From NCBI GenBank assembly GCA_965197495.1, contig OZ240210.1, forward strand, positions 2,294,001-2,358,000: a stretch of DNA of 64,000 bases, given 5' to 3'. Below the pieces are notes generated by a model, which saw only the letters and a program-made list of their open reading frames with translations, was not told the DNA's origin and ran no database searches. Made by a program: the position numbers and the translations under genes. How positions within the stretch are numbered: the stretch's first letter is position 1; the number at the start of each line of letters is the position of its first letter. Below are positions 21,511 through 31,239 of the stretch, in pieces. This stretch comes from SMYC01 sp965197495 (lineage in GTDB: Bacteria > Acidobacteriota > Vicinamibacteria > Marinacidobacterales > SMYC01).

Positions 21511-21705
21511 GGTTCTCCTGTCGTTTCGGGGGATCTGATTTGTGTTGGAGGGCATGGCCTATGGACGCTGCCGCGATTGTGGAAAACGCCGGAAACTCCG
21601 GGCGAGAGAGGCGTTTAGGGAAAGGTTGTGAGCACGTACAAACGTGGAGCGGCGTTTCCCACGAGCGCCCACAGGCCCCTCCTGATATATATACAAGAAA
21701 GATTA
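21511..21705 (+). mobile_element. Solo left end of the ISL3 element
   Basis: This begins with the same terminal repeat as the full ISL3 element (GGTTCTCCTGTCGTTTC). It shares about 190 bp with 16092-16300, including GGCCTATGGACGCTGCCGCG and CCCCTCCTGATATATA. The transposase and right end are missing. It cuts off the recombinase gene on one side and meets the IS200-like element on the other. Confidence 0.8.
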
Positions 21706-21721
21706 ATGTCCCACTCGGGGA

Positions 21722-22258
21722 TGGTTGAAATCCCTCGCCTTTAGGCGAAGCCTTTAGGAGGCTTGGGGTACGATCCCGAGGTGAAAGGATATCGTAAATC
21801 ATCGCACACGACGTACCAGTTAAACTATCACTTCGTATTTATCACGAAGTACCGCAAGCCGGCCTTGAGAGGGGATGTAGCGGTTCGTCTCCGGGATCTC
21901 ATCCGGGAGATCTGTGCTCGGAACCAGATAGAAATACTGAAGGGTCATGTGCGGCCTGAGCACGTGCACCTGTTGCTGAGCGTGCCGCCGAATTTGTCGC
22001 CGAGTCGAGTGATGCAGTTGATCAAGGGTAAGACGTCGAATCGTCTGATGCGCGACTTACGGACGATGCGGAAGGAGTTCTGGGGTCGGCACCTATGGGC
22101 ACGGGGTTACTTCGTGGTGACAACGGGCAACGTGACGGATGAGGTGATAGCGAAGTATATAGAGTTGCAGGGTGCCGTGCCCCAGGACGACGATTCTTTC
22201 AAGGTCAGTGAGTAGTGAAACGAGGCAAGGACAAGCCGACTTTAGTCGGCGACGTGAA
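21722..22258 (+). mobile_element. IS200/IS605-type element with terminal hairpins
   Basis: Subterminal hairpins replace inverted repeats, as expected for single-strand transposition. On the left are TCGCC-TTTA-GGCGA (21735-21748) and AAGCCT/AGGCTT just after it. On the right is GCCGAC-TTTA-GTCGGC (22235-22250). One tnpA gene lies between them; there is no tnpB. The right boundary near 22258 is where similarity to the second IS1634-type transposase begins, so this small element sits at the broken edge of an older IS. Confidence 0.8.
21763..22215 (+). CDS. tnpA: IS200/IS605-family HUH transposase TnpA
   Basis: About 150 residues, typical of Y1 transposases. The HUH metal-binding motif is HVRPEHVHLLLSVPP and the nucleophile tyrosine is in AKYIELQG near the C-terminus. 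Other family marks are YHFVFITKYRKP, MQLIKGKTSNRLMR and WGRHLWARGYFVV. The start could be TTG 21763 or GTG 21781; the second gives the more usual N-terminus. The frame is intact and probably functional. It cuts and rejoins single-stranded DNA at the flanking hairpins. Confidence 0.92.
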   Translation: MGYDPEVKGYRKSSHTTYQLNYHFVFITKYRKPALRGDVAVRLRDLIREICARNQIEILKGHVRPEHVHLLLSVPPNLSPSRVMQLIKGKTSNRLMRDLRTMRKEFWGRHLWARGYFVVTTGNVTDEVIAKYIELQGAVPQDDDSFKVSE

Positions 22259-23427
22259 CCCTCCGGGGCTCGGCGCCCACGGCTACAGTCGCGACCGCAG
22301 ACCGCGTAACCGGCAAGTGCTTATCGGTCTGGTGATGGTGGACGGTTGGCCGATCGCCCACCATGTTTTCGCCGGCAACTGGCGTGACGCGAAAACGGTG
22401 CCGCAGGTGCTCAACGATCTCAACGAACGATTCGGTTTGCACCGCGTGGTTTTTGTCGGCGACCGAGGGATGGTAACGAGCGACAGCCTGGCAGTGGTGC
22501 GCTCGCGCAAGCAGGGCTATCTCGTCGGGCTGCAAAGACGACGGCGCGAGGAGGTCTATCGTTACATCGAGCGCGCCAGCGGAGAGTGGATCGACTGCCC
22601 TGGTGGCATCACGGTGAGCGAAAAAGCCGAGCCACCTAAGACTCGTGTGCAAGAAGTCCGCTCCGAGCAGTCTGGGGTGCGCATCTTCGTCGTTCACAGC
22701 GACGAAAGGCTCGCCTACGAGCGCGGGCAGAGGCTGCGGGCCATGGGACGTGCCCGTGCGGCATTCGAGGCCCTCGAGCGCCGCGTGCGCGACGGACGAT
22801 TGAAAGCCCCCGAGAAAATCGGTGCCGCCGCCGCGCGCATACAGACACGCCACCACGGTCACCGTTACTACGACTGGGAGTACAAAAACGGTCGCTTCCG
22901 CTTCTTCGAGCACCCCGTCAACCTCAAGCGCGAGCAAGCCTACGAGGGTAAGTACGTTATTCAAACCGAGGAGCAAAACCTCTCTCCGGTCGACGCCGTG
23001 TGCCTTTACAAGGACCTAAACGAGGTCGAGCGAGCCTTCTCATGCCTTAAGGATGTCATTGAGATGCGTCCCGTCTACCACCAGACCGATGAGCGTGTGG
23101 AGGCACATCTTTTCGTAGCTACGCTGGCCTTCCTTGTGCATCGGGCTCTTGAGAAAAAGCTCAAGGTCGCCGAACTCGACCTGTCCGCAACCGAGGCACT
23201 ACAAGCGCTACGCTCGGTCCGGGTCGTCGACTTACAGCTGGGTTCTGGGCGGACTAAGCGCGTCGTCACGCGCGGCACCGCTCGCGCCAACTCGATCCTG
23301 ACTGCACTCGGCATCGTTGAACGCGACCCGCCAGCCTTCTCCGAGGAGGTGCTGTCAGCGTAGAGACAAACCGCCGATCTCGATCCTTTGTTTTCGATGA
23401 CTTAGACACCTAAAAGGGAAACATGGG
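22259..23427 (+). mobile_element. 3' remnant of the second IS1634-type element
   Basis: Identical in layout to the 3' part of the full element at 28205-30207. It begins at codons for PPGLGAHGYSRDRRP and ends with the terminal repeat ending CATGGG at 23427. The transposase frame (to 23363) keeps the GDRGMVT and VERAFSCLKDVIEM blocks but lacks about the first 225 residues. Its right end truncates the trypsin-STAND gene. Confidence 0.88.
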
Positions 23428-25906
23428 CTAGAAGTTTCCGGGCAGCGTCGCGCTTGCCCGACGCTCGGAGCTCGAACGCTTCGTGAAACGCGAGAGCGCT
23501 CGTTTCGGCGCGATACGGACGCTCTTTCAAGATTTTGCTGACGACGCGAGCGTGTCCCCGCGCGCGAGCGGAAAGGATCCTCTCCACGGCATCCGCGTCC
23601 CACACGTCGGAAGGCTCGCCCCCCGGCAAACTCTTTCCGAGCCGGTTGGACAGCCAGCTGCGCGCGTCGGGATCGCGAATCTCCTCTTCCGCGTAGGTCA
23701 ACGATGCGCCGCACCCGTCGCGCCATGCGTTTTCGGCCCCTGCCACGTCGCCGAGACGAAGCCGATGATAGACGAGCTCCGCGGCCGTCTCGACGCTATC
23801 GATATTCTGGCTGGCGTACCACTGCACGGCCCGCTCATCGATGGTGCGGACGCGATCCGGGTCATCACGCTCCAGCATCTCGAGCGTCGCGGCCCTCACT
23901 TCCGGGCGAAGCTGTAGAACATCGCTTCCCTCGACCAACGCCATCTCACGTGACAGTTCGGCGAACCACTCGGACGGATCGCCTGATGGAAGCTCGACGA
24001 GACCTGCAAGCACCCCGTCGATCATATCGACCGTGAACCGGCGCAACACGAGGGCAGCGGTCGCTACCGGTTTGAGCTCCGGATTCTGAACCCGATCGAG
24101 AATGCGACCGTAAAGATAGCCTGCGACGATCTCCGGTGGGAGGTCCCGCGGCAAATCTTCCACGCGTCCGCCGGCCTCGACGAGGCGAAGGGCCAAGCGA
24201 AGGATTAGTGGAATGCCGTTTGCCAGCGCGACGACCGTGTCGAGAATCTCGCCGGTGACGCCGTTGTCTCGAAGCCATTCCCGGGAAGTGTCCGCGTCGA
24301 GGCCTTCGAGGTGCAAGGGGACGGCAGGATGCTCCAGGAGTGCGAGCGCCGGCACAGGAGCCCTCCCGGTAACGATCACCCGCAGTTGCGGAAGCGGCTT
24401 CATGATGTTTTCCAGTACCGGCCACAGTTCCTGATACCGTTCGACGTATTGAGCCGCCTCGAAACTGTCGAGCACCAGGAGCGGAGTGCTTCTCTTGCCT
24501 AAGTGTCGGGCCAGCTCTTTGCCAAGGGCATGCGCCGAGGATCCCCAGTCCTCTTCGACGACACCCGGTTTCTCGAAACCGTCGAGCTGAATGGCCGCCT
24601 GTTTGCCAATCGCCGGGATCACCGACGGCGCATCGTCCGGTGCCAGGTTCGCCGCATCGAAGTCGAGCCACAGCAAGAGCGTGTCGTCCGGCAGTTGTGA
24701 GGCAAATTGTGAGACGAGTGCGGACTTTCCAATGCCGCCGACTCCGGTCAATAGCAGCGGCCCGCTCGGGCTCGTGAACCACGCGTTCATGCGCTCGATC
24801 TCGGCGGCGCGTCCCCGGAATCCGCTGCCGGCCAACTGCCTCAGCCGGCTGCGAACGCGGTGTCGCTCGAGCGCACGAGAGATCGTGTCCGGACGGGGCA
24901 GCTGAGGTGCGACGCCGTCGAACCATCTCGACGCCTGGATCCACCAGCCGAGGGACTCTTCATCCGCGCCGCTGAGGTCGTACGGAGCTCCGTTCAGTAT
25001 CTCATCGATCACGCGTTCCGCCGCGTCTTTCGGAGCGTCGGTATCCCTGAACGCCTTGAGCTTGTCGAGGGAGCCCACTCGGGCAATGATGTTCTGACGC
25101 TCCGATGGTCGTAGAGTCCAACGACGGGCGCGAGGATCGGCGACGTGATCACGCAACAGGGAAACATCCTCCTTGGAAAGCGTCTCCGGGTCGACGCTCA
25201 GGTTGATCGCGGCTCGAACGAGCACCGGCTCGACCGCCGCTGTGCTGGGCACCGAAGCGCTACGCGAGACGGGTTTCCGCTCGAGGTCACCCGCCAAGCG
25301 GTGATAGCTCGCGATTTCTTCCCAAGACGTCGATTGCCGAATGGCAGACAGCATGGCATGGCGTGAGAGGCCCGAATTGTATATCTCGTACGGATCCAAA
25401 TAATCCTTGGAACGGACCGGACCGGCGACGTGCATGGCGACCAATCGCAAATCCCTGTCGAGGACGGGACCGCCGGAGCTTCCGCCTTCCGTGCTGGCAT
25501 CGTAGAAAACGTGGTTGCCCTGCACTGCAGCGATGGCCCCGAAACTGATACCTCCATCTGGTCTCCCAATTGGAAAATGGATGACGGTCACAAAATCACC
25601 CTTCTCCGGAGTGGCGAAGGAGATTTTCACAGCCTGTTCGGACGGACGGCTCGAAACGCGCAGCAACGCGATGCCATAAAGCTGAGCATTCATGTCTCGT
25701 GTGGTCAAAAAACTCACGCGGCTTCCCGGTGGTAGTATCGGAGCCGTCCACCGAGCCGTCCCGACAGCGAACCGGGCCTTCGACTGGAATGCCTCGACCG
25801 CGTGCGAAAGCCTCTCATGCGCTCGAGATCGACTAGTGCTCGAACCCGCTAATCCTGTCGGTGAAGTCCTAGGCCATTTTTGGCGCTGACAAGGCGAGCC
25901 GACGAC
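23428..25906 (-). pseudogene. Trypsin-like peptidase fused to a STAND NTPase, truncated at both ends
   Basis: The frame is open from about 25906 without a clear start; the first usable codon is GTG 25717. Counting from that GTG, residues 1-105 are the second half of a trypsin fold with the nucleophile in GGSSGGPV (Ser81). The usual catalytic Asp in the 'DIALL' strand is Gly15 (YGIALL), and no catalytic histidine is visible. Residues 165-270 form a possible effector-associated linker. A STAND/NB-ARC-type NTPase follows, with Walker A GVGGIGKS (325-332), Walker B PLLVLDSFE and a TGRAPVP sensor strand. The C-terminal sensor repeats are cut off at 23427 by the IS; the frame reads into it and stops at 23402. 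Such fusions are common among bacterial conflict and antiphage proteins. Confidence 0.7.
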
Positions 25907-25989
25907 GTAATATCTAGATATTTCGAGCCGCCCTCCGCTCGACAGGCTCGCTGCGGAAGGCTAGGCCGAAGGCCGAACTGGAACAATGC

Positions 25990-26102
25990 CGCAACGCACT
26001 CAGCGCCGAAAAGGGCCAGGAATTCACGGCAGGATTAGCGGGTTCGGGCACTCGGCTGCCTAGGCCACGCGCAAAACTCGCCTTCGAAGTCTTCGACATT
26101 AG
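25990..26102 (+). other. Unidentified coding-like fragment before IS copy C
   Basis: The plus strand reads an open frame (ELEQCRNALSAEKGQEF, then GLAGSGTRLPRPRAKLAFE) up to the TTAG duplication of copy C. A 60-base part of it is an imperfect inverted copy of 25828-25890, at the upstream end of the trypsin-STAND frame. I cannot name a protein family. Bases 25907-25989 between the two arms hold nothing recognisable. Confidence 0.3.
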
Positions 26103-27664
26103 GCTGAAGTTCCTTGGTCGAATGAACCCACTGACAGTGTGAATCCCCAATGATTACGGTGTGAGTTGTCCGATCGCCCGCCTCGGATACGACCGTGACG
26201 GCAAGAAAGGCAAGCTGCAGATCAACTACGGTCTGCTGACCAACGAACGCGGCATCCCCGTGTCGGTATCGGTCTTTGAGGGCAACACGGGCGATCCCAA
26301 AACGCTGTTGCCTCAGGTAGAAAAGGTGCAAGAGCGCTTCGGCATCGAGCAGTTTGTGATGGTGGGCGACCGCGGAATGATCACCCAGACCCAGATCGAC
26401 GAGTTGCGGGAGATGGACGGTGTCGACTGGATTACCGCTCTGCGTCCCGAACCGATTCGCAAGCTCATCAACGATGGGGTGCTCCAGATGGGGCTATTCG
26501 ACGAGCGGAATCTGTTTGAGGTGACGCACCCGGATTTCCCCAACGAGAGGCTGGTCGCTTGCCGCAATCCGGAGCTGGCCGAGAGGCGGCGTCACAAGCG
26601 CCGTGCTCTGCTCGAAGCGACCTGCAAGGAGCTGGAGAAAGTTTGTCGGATGGTCGAGCGGCGCCGTTTGCAGGGCAAGGAGGACATCCGTGCTGCAGTG
26701 AAAAAGCTCCTCAACAAGTACAAGGTCGGCAGGTACTACAGGCTCGACATCCGTGACGACGGTTTCGACTTCGAGCTAGACGAGACAACGATGGATGCCG
26801 ACGCCTCGCGCCTCGCCAACGGCAACTCTGAGCTCGCCAACAAACGGCTCCAGCGGTGGAAGCGACACATGGGGACGATCGCTAAGCAGTTCGGAGGGAT
26901 TCGCCAACGGATCGGGCGGGGTCAGCTGCATGGTAAAGATAAAATCGGTGTGCGGGTAGGCAGAGTTCTCAACAAGTACAAAGTCGGCAAGCACTTCAAG
27001 CTGGACATTCGCGACGACAGCTTTAGCTTCTAAATCGACGACACAAAGGTCACTGCGGAAGCTGCCCTTGACGGCATCTACGTGATCCGCACCAGTCTTG
27101 CTGAGCAGCGGATGAAAACCGACGACACAGTGCGCAGCTACAAGTTGCTGACCCAGGTCGAGAGGGCGTTTCGTTCCTTCAAGAGCATGGACCTAAAGGT
27201 GCGGCCGATTCGTCACCGGCGCGAAAACCGAGTCCGGGCGCACGTCTTCTTGTGCATGCTGGCCTACTACGTCCTGTGGCACATGATGGAGGCTTGGCGG
27301 CCGCTGCTATTCTCTGACGAGGACCAGCAGGCGAAGGCCAGGCGTGACCCGGTTGCTCCGGCGAAGCGCTCCGAGGCCGCCCTGCGCAAGATACAAACCA
27401 AGAAGCTTGACGATGGGAGTCGAGCTTCCAGCTTCCGCACGCTGCTGCGCCTTCTCAGCAACATCGTCCGAAACAAATGTCGGCGACCGGAAGCCGGACC
27501 CGACGAGCCCACCTTCGATGTCACGACAACTCCGGACTCGAAACAGCAGAGAGCCTACGACCTGCTCAAAGGTATCACCGTGTAGACAGAAGCCAGCACC
27601 ATTGATTCCAACTATCTCATTGGATCAACACCGGATCTTGGCTTTTTCAGCCAGGAACTTCAGA
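26103..27664 (+). mobile_element. IS1634-type element, decayed copy C
   Basis: This has the same ends as copies A and B (GCTGAAGTTCC at 26103 and AACTTCAGA ending 27664). It is flanked by the 4-bp repeat TTAG at 26099-26102 and 27665-27668. A 649-bp internal deletion joins base 26157 to the middle of the transposase, removing about 180 codons. The remaining frame also has a TAA at 27031-27033 (GAA to TAA in SFSFEID). It can no longer encode a transposase but keeps both ends and might be moved in trans. Confidence 0.9.
26161..27585 (+). pseudogene. IS1634-type transposase of copy C (deleted and interrupted)
   Basis: The reading starts at SCPIARLGYDRDGKKGK, the middle of the protein, and is cut at TAA 27031-27033. 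It then continues in the same frame to the normal end. Outside the deletion the sequence is almost identical to copies A and B, so the damage is recent. Confidence 0.9.
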
Positions 27665-28200
27665 TTAGGAGGGGAACTTCTGACGAATCTCTCTTTCCTG
27701 CCCGAACAGTTTTGCGTCTCCCACCTCTCTGGGGTAAGGAAGGTCGATCGTGACGGTGGTGTGAATCTTTGCAGGCTTTTCCGTCAAGAGCAGCACGCGT
27801 TGGGACAGGAAGGCCGCCTCGGAGATGTCGTGGGTTACGAAGAGGATCGTCTTCCCGGTCTCCTGCCAGATCCGGATGAGCTCCTCACGCATCCGCTGCG
27901 CGGTCAGCGCGTCGAGCCCGCTAAAGGGCTAATCCATGAGAAGGATGCTGGGGTCGACGGCCAGTGCCCGAGCGAGAGCCGCGCGCTGCTGCATGCCACC
28001 GGAGATTTGATTCGGGTAATAGTCCTCGTAGCCGGTCAGGCCGCTCAGCCGGATGTAGTGCGTGCTTCGAGCGTGCCGTTCGTCTTTCGGTAGCGCTGTC
28101 TCCTCGAGTGGCAGCTCGATGTTGCGCCGGAGCGTTCTCCAGTCGAGAAGCCGCGACTCCTGAAGCACAAAGCCGATCCGAGGAGGGGCGTGCTCGGGGC
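27665..28200 (-). pseudogene. SsuB/TauB-type ABC transporter ATPase, C-terminal part
   Basis: This is the 3' half of a nitrate/sulfonate/taurine-type ATP-binding protein. It has the Q-loop (GFVLQESRLLDW), the signature motif (NQISGGMQQRAALARAL), Walker B and the H-loop (ILFVTHDISEAAFLS). The catalytic glutamate codon after Walker B is a TAG stop near 27930 (LLMD, stop, PFSGLD). It ends at TAA 27665-27667, exactly where copy C inserted. The 5' half is at 30212-30441; the two are separated by a 2,003-bp IS. Removing that IS and one CTAT copy gives a continuous frame through GNVIGPEHAPPRIGF. Confidence 0.88.
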
Positions 28201-28204
28201 CTAT

Positions 28205-30207
28205 CCCATGTTTCCCTTTTAGGTGTCTAAGTCATCGAAAACAAAGGATCGAGATCGGCGGTTTGTCTCTACGCTGACAGCACCTCCTCGGAGAAGGCTG
28301 GCGGGTCGCGTTCAACGATGCCGAGTGCAGTCAGGATCGAGTTGGCGCGAGCGGTGCCGCGCGTGACGACGCGCTTAGTCCGCCCAGAACCCAGCTGTAA
28401 GTCGACGACCCGGACCGAGCGTAGCGCTTGTAGTGCCTCGGTTGCGGACAGGTCGAGTTCGGCGACCTTGAGCTTTTTCTCAAGAGCCCGATGCACAAGG
28501 AAGGCCAGCGTAGCTACGAAAAGATGTGCCTCCACACGCTCATCGGTCTGGTGGTAAACGGGACGCATCTCAATGACATCCTTAAGGCATGAGAAGGCTC
28601 GCTCGACCTCGTTTAGGTCCTTGTAAAGGCGCACGGCGTCGACCGGAGAGAGGTTTTGCTCCTCGGTTTGAATAACGTACTTACCCTCGTAGGCTTGCTC
28701 GCGCTTGAGGTTGACGGGGTGCTCGAAGAAGCGGAAGCGACCGTTTTTGTACTCCCAGTCGTAGTAACGGTGACCGTGGTGGCGTGCCTGTATGCGCGCG
28801 GCGGCGGCACCGATTTTCTCGGGGGCTTTCAATCGTCTGTCGCGCACGCGGCGCTCGAGGGCCTCGAATGCCGCACGGGCACGTCCCATGGCCCGCAGCC
28901 TCTGCCCGCGCTCGTAGGCGAGCCTTTCGTCGCTGTGAACGACGAAGATGCGCACCCCAGACTGCTCGGAGCGGACTTCTTGCACACGAGTCTTAGGTGG
29001 CTCGGCTTTTTCGCTCACCGTGATGCCACCAGGGCAGTCGATCCACTCTCCGCTGGCGCGCTCGATGTAACGATAGACCTCCTCGCGCCGTCGTCTTTGC
29101 AGCCCGACGAGATAGCCCTGCTTGCGCGAGCGCACCACTGCCAGGCTGTCGCTCGTTACCATCCCTCGGTCGCCGACAAAAACCACGCGGTGCAAACCGA
29201 ATCGTTCGTTGAGATCGTTGAGCACCTGCGGCACCGTTTTCGCGTCACGCCAGTTGCCGGCGAAAACATGGTGGGCGATCGGCCAACCGTCCACCATCAC
29301 CAGACCGATAAGCACTTGCCGGTTACGCGGTCTGCGGTCGCGACTGTAGCCGTGGGCGCCGAGCCCCGGAGGGCCTTGACCTTCGAAGTACGTCGACGTC
29401 AGGTCGTAAAACACCATGTCAACCTCAAGCGAAAACAGATCCCGCAAGCGCAAAAACAGCTCCTTCTCGATCTGTTCTTTGCGGGCATGCAGCTGGTCGA
29501 GCGTTCGGTACCATTGCTTGAGTTGGCGAAACTCCACGCGAACCCGCGGGGAGCGACTCGCTCGCCGTTCCCCATCATCGCGCCACTGCGGCACCCACCG
29601 CCGCCCCTGCCGGACGCAGACGAAGTCGGTCTTGAGCCAGCGCGCCAGACCGTGCTCGCTTGACGGAGCACATAGCCGGTTGGCGACCAGCACCAAAGCT
29701 CGCTCGCTTAGCGCCACTCCGTCCCGCTTGCCGCGGCCCCCGAGCCGGTCGAGAATCTGCTCCAGCCCGAGTTCGCGCCACAGCGTCGCCGTCACCAGCA
29801 TCGGACCCCAATCCCACGCGTCTGCCCCCGCGACCTGCTCGGCTGCTCGCTCGGTGTCGGCCGGTTCACCGGCCCCAAGCAACCGATTGAGGGAGTCGAG
29901 ATTGGCAACTAGGAGATCCTTGCGCCCCAAGTTGCACACTACGCGTTGCTTCGGCTTGCCGTGCTCCCGATACGACTCGACCAGGCGGACATACTCATGT
30001 TGAACCCCTTTGCCGCCTGCGGCCCGAACGATGTGGAAGAACATAACCTGTCCTCACGCATACTACATGTCATTGTCCACGATTACAACGTATTAATGGC
30101 GCTCAAAGCACAATATCTGTCTCTACGTTTTGGGCGAAATTCAACCCCCGTTCCTTTGAATTCAGTCACTTACGAGCGTTAGGGTGCTCATAAAGGGTAA
30201 ACATGGG
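28205..30207 (-). mobile_element. Second IS1634/IS4-type element, full copy (2,003 bp)
   Basis: The ends read CCCATGTTTCCCTTTT (28205) and, reverse-complemented from 30207, CCCATGTTTACCCTTT. They are flanked by the 4-bp duplication CTAT at 28201-28204 and 30208-30211. The duplication is confirmed independently, because removing the element and one CTAT restores the ABC ATPase reading frame. It encodes one transposase. Confidence 0.92.
28269..30044 (-). CDS. IS1634/IS4-type transposase, second type
   Basis: A 591-residue protein starting MFFHIVRAAGGKGVQHEYVR. The catalytic core has VFYDLTSTYFEGQGPPG, GYSRDRRPRNRQVLIGLV and VVFVGDRGMVTSD; the late block is LNEVERAFSCLKDVIEMRP. It is clearly a different lineage from the 659-residue transposase. 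The copy at 22259 differs at only a few residues. The frame is intact and probably active. Confidence 0.9.
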   Translation of the reverse strand: MFFHIVRAAGGKGVQHEYVRLVESYREHGKPKQRVVCNLGRKDLLVANLDSLNRLLGAGEPADTERAAEQVAGADAWDWGPMLVTATLWRELGLEQILDRLGGRGKRDGVALSERALVLVANRLCAPSSEHGLARWLKTDFVCVRQGRRWVPQWRDDGERRASRSPRVRVEFRQLKQWYRTLDQLHARKEQIEKELFLRLRDLFSLEVDMVFYDLTSTYFEGQGPPGLGAHGYSRDRRPRNRQVLIGLVMVDGWPIAHHVFAGNWRDAKTVPQVLNDLNERFGLHRVVFVGDRGMVTSDSLAVVRSRKQGYLVGLQRRRREEVYRYIERASGEWIDCPGGITVSEKAEPPKTRVQEVRSEQSGVRIFVVHSDERLAYERGQRLRAMGRARAAFEALERRVRDRRLKAPEKIGAAAARIQARHHGHRYYDWEYKNGRFRFFEHPVNLKREQAYEGKYVIQTEEQNLSPVDAVRLYKDLNEVERAFSCLKDVIEMRPVYHQTDERVEAHLFVATLAFLVHRALEKKLKVAELDLSATEALQALRSVRVVDLQLGSGRTKRVVTRGTARANSILTALGIVERDPPAFSEEVLSA

Positions 30208-30211
30208 CTAT

Positions 30212-30441
30212 GACGTTGCCGTCGATGCGAATGACTCCACCGCGCGGCTCGGTTTCGTTATCAATGCTTGCCAGCAGGTTGAGAAGCGTCGACTTGCCGC
30301 ACCCGGACGGTCCGAGCAGCGAAACGAGCGCCCCGCGCGAGATCCGGAACGACATGTCCTCGAGCACCTTCAGAGTCGAGCCGTCCGGCGCCGGGAAGGA
30401 GCGCCCCAGACCTTCACGGCGATGTAAGCGTCCGCACTCAT
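30212..30441 (-). pseudogene. SsuB/TauB-type ABC transporter ATPase, N-terminal part
   Basis: ATG 30439-30441 overlaps the permease stop by four bases (ATGA), so the two genes were translationally coupled. After about ten codons the frame is shifted by one base. In the correct frame it reads LGRSFPAPDGSTLKVLEDM and the Walker A motif GPSGCGKST. It ends at the CTAT duplication of the IS. The gene as a whole has a frameshift, an IS insertion and a stop at the catalytic glutamate. Confidence 0.85.
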
Positions 30442-30989
30442 ACGCGAATCTCGGGGCGCCAGGCGAGGACGCGATTTTCCAGAGGTTTCAGAACCGCGTG
30501 CTCGATCAGGAGCATCACGGTGAGGAAGGTGAGCGTCCACGCGAAGACTTGCGTCATCGAGAACAGGCCGAACCAGTAGTGCAGCATGAACCCCACACCG
30601 CTCGAAAGACCGATGAGCTCGATGGTGGTATAGATTTTCCAGCAGATCCCGAGCGCAAAGCGAAGCGAGGCGAAGATGAAAGGGAGAAGCTGCGGCAAGA
30701 CAATCTTGCGGATGAGGCTTATCCGGCCCAGCCGAAAGACCTTTCCCATCTCCACGAGTTTCTTGTCGATGCTCTTGACGCCCTGCCATATGTTGATGCC
30801 GACCGATGGGAAGGCCCTCACTCCGATGGCGATGACGGCTGCCACGTCGTTCAAGCCAAACCACAGCAGGCAGATCATCCCGTAAACGACGGCCGGAACC
30901 GTGAGCCCGACCGTCACCCAGGAGTCGAGGAAAAGCTCTCCTTTACGGGAGAGTCCCATGATCAACCCGACTCCTGTGCCGCGCGCCAT
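30438..30989 (-). pseudogene. SsuC/TauC-type ABC permease, N-terminally truncated
   Basis: 183 residues with four to five membrane spans (VTVGLTVPAVVYGMICLLW, FIFASLRFALGICWKIY, FAWTLTFLTVMLLIEHAV). The inner-membrane permease loop for the ATPase is FRLGRISLIRKIVLPQLLPF. Full-length homologues have about 250 residues, and the missing part is the first one or two spans. ATG 30989 would give a shortened protein. It would have imported a sulfonate, taurine or nitrate-like solute with the adjacent ATPase. No binding protein gene is present. It is non-functional because its ATPase is destroyed. Confidence 0.75.
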
Positions 30990-31064
30990 TTGTAACTGGT
31001 TTTTGGTGGAGGGAACGGTACTCCGCGACTGAAGCCCTTCTAACAGACACTTCCCCTGGTTCAG

Positions 31065-31124
31065 CTATATCCCAGTACCGCCGGGAGATCCCCATCCAGC
31101 CTTGATCTTGGAATTGATCTTCAT
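31065..31124 (-). CDS. Possible 19-residue peptide with strong ribosome binding site
   Basis: ATG 31122-31124 is preceded at seven bases by AAGGAG (AAAGAAAGGAGACACGAC). The frame reads MKINSKIKAGWGSPGGTGI and stops at TAG 31065-31067. A basic start followed by a Gly-rich tail ending in GGTG looks like a small precursor peptide. If the TAG is a mutation the frame would go on with LNQGK. It could instead be the decayed start of a longer gene lost when the permease was truncated. Function is unknown. Confidence 0.3.
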   Translation of the reverse strand: MKINSKIKAGWGSPGGTGI

Positions 31125-31239
31125 GTCGTGTCTCCTTTCTTTAATTTGAAAAACGTATGGGCACGAAACATACCAACTCGACGGAGGGCGGTCGCACGCG
31201 CTAACTTGCTTGGCTGGCAAGCTTTAGCCAAAAACGAGA

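Noticed and set aside
28656..29663. A 335-codon plus-strand frame inside the second IS1634-type element
   Set aside because: It is a shadow of the 591-residue transposase. The same shadow appears in reverse in the partial copy at 22242-22976, as expected from identical DNA.
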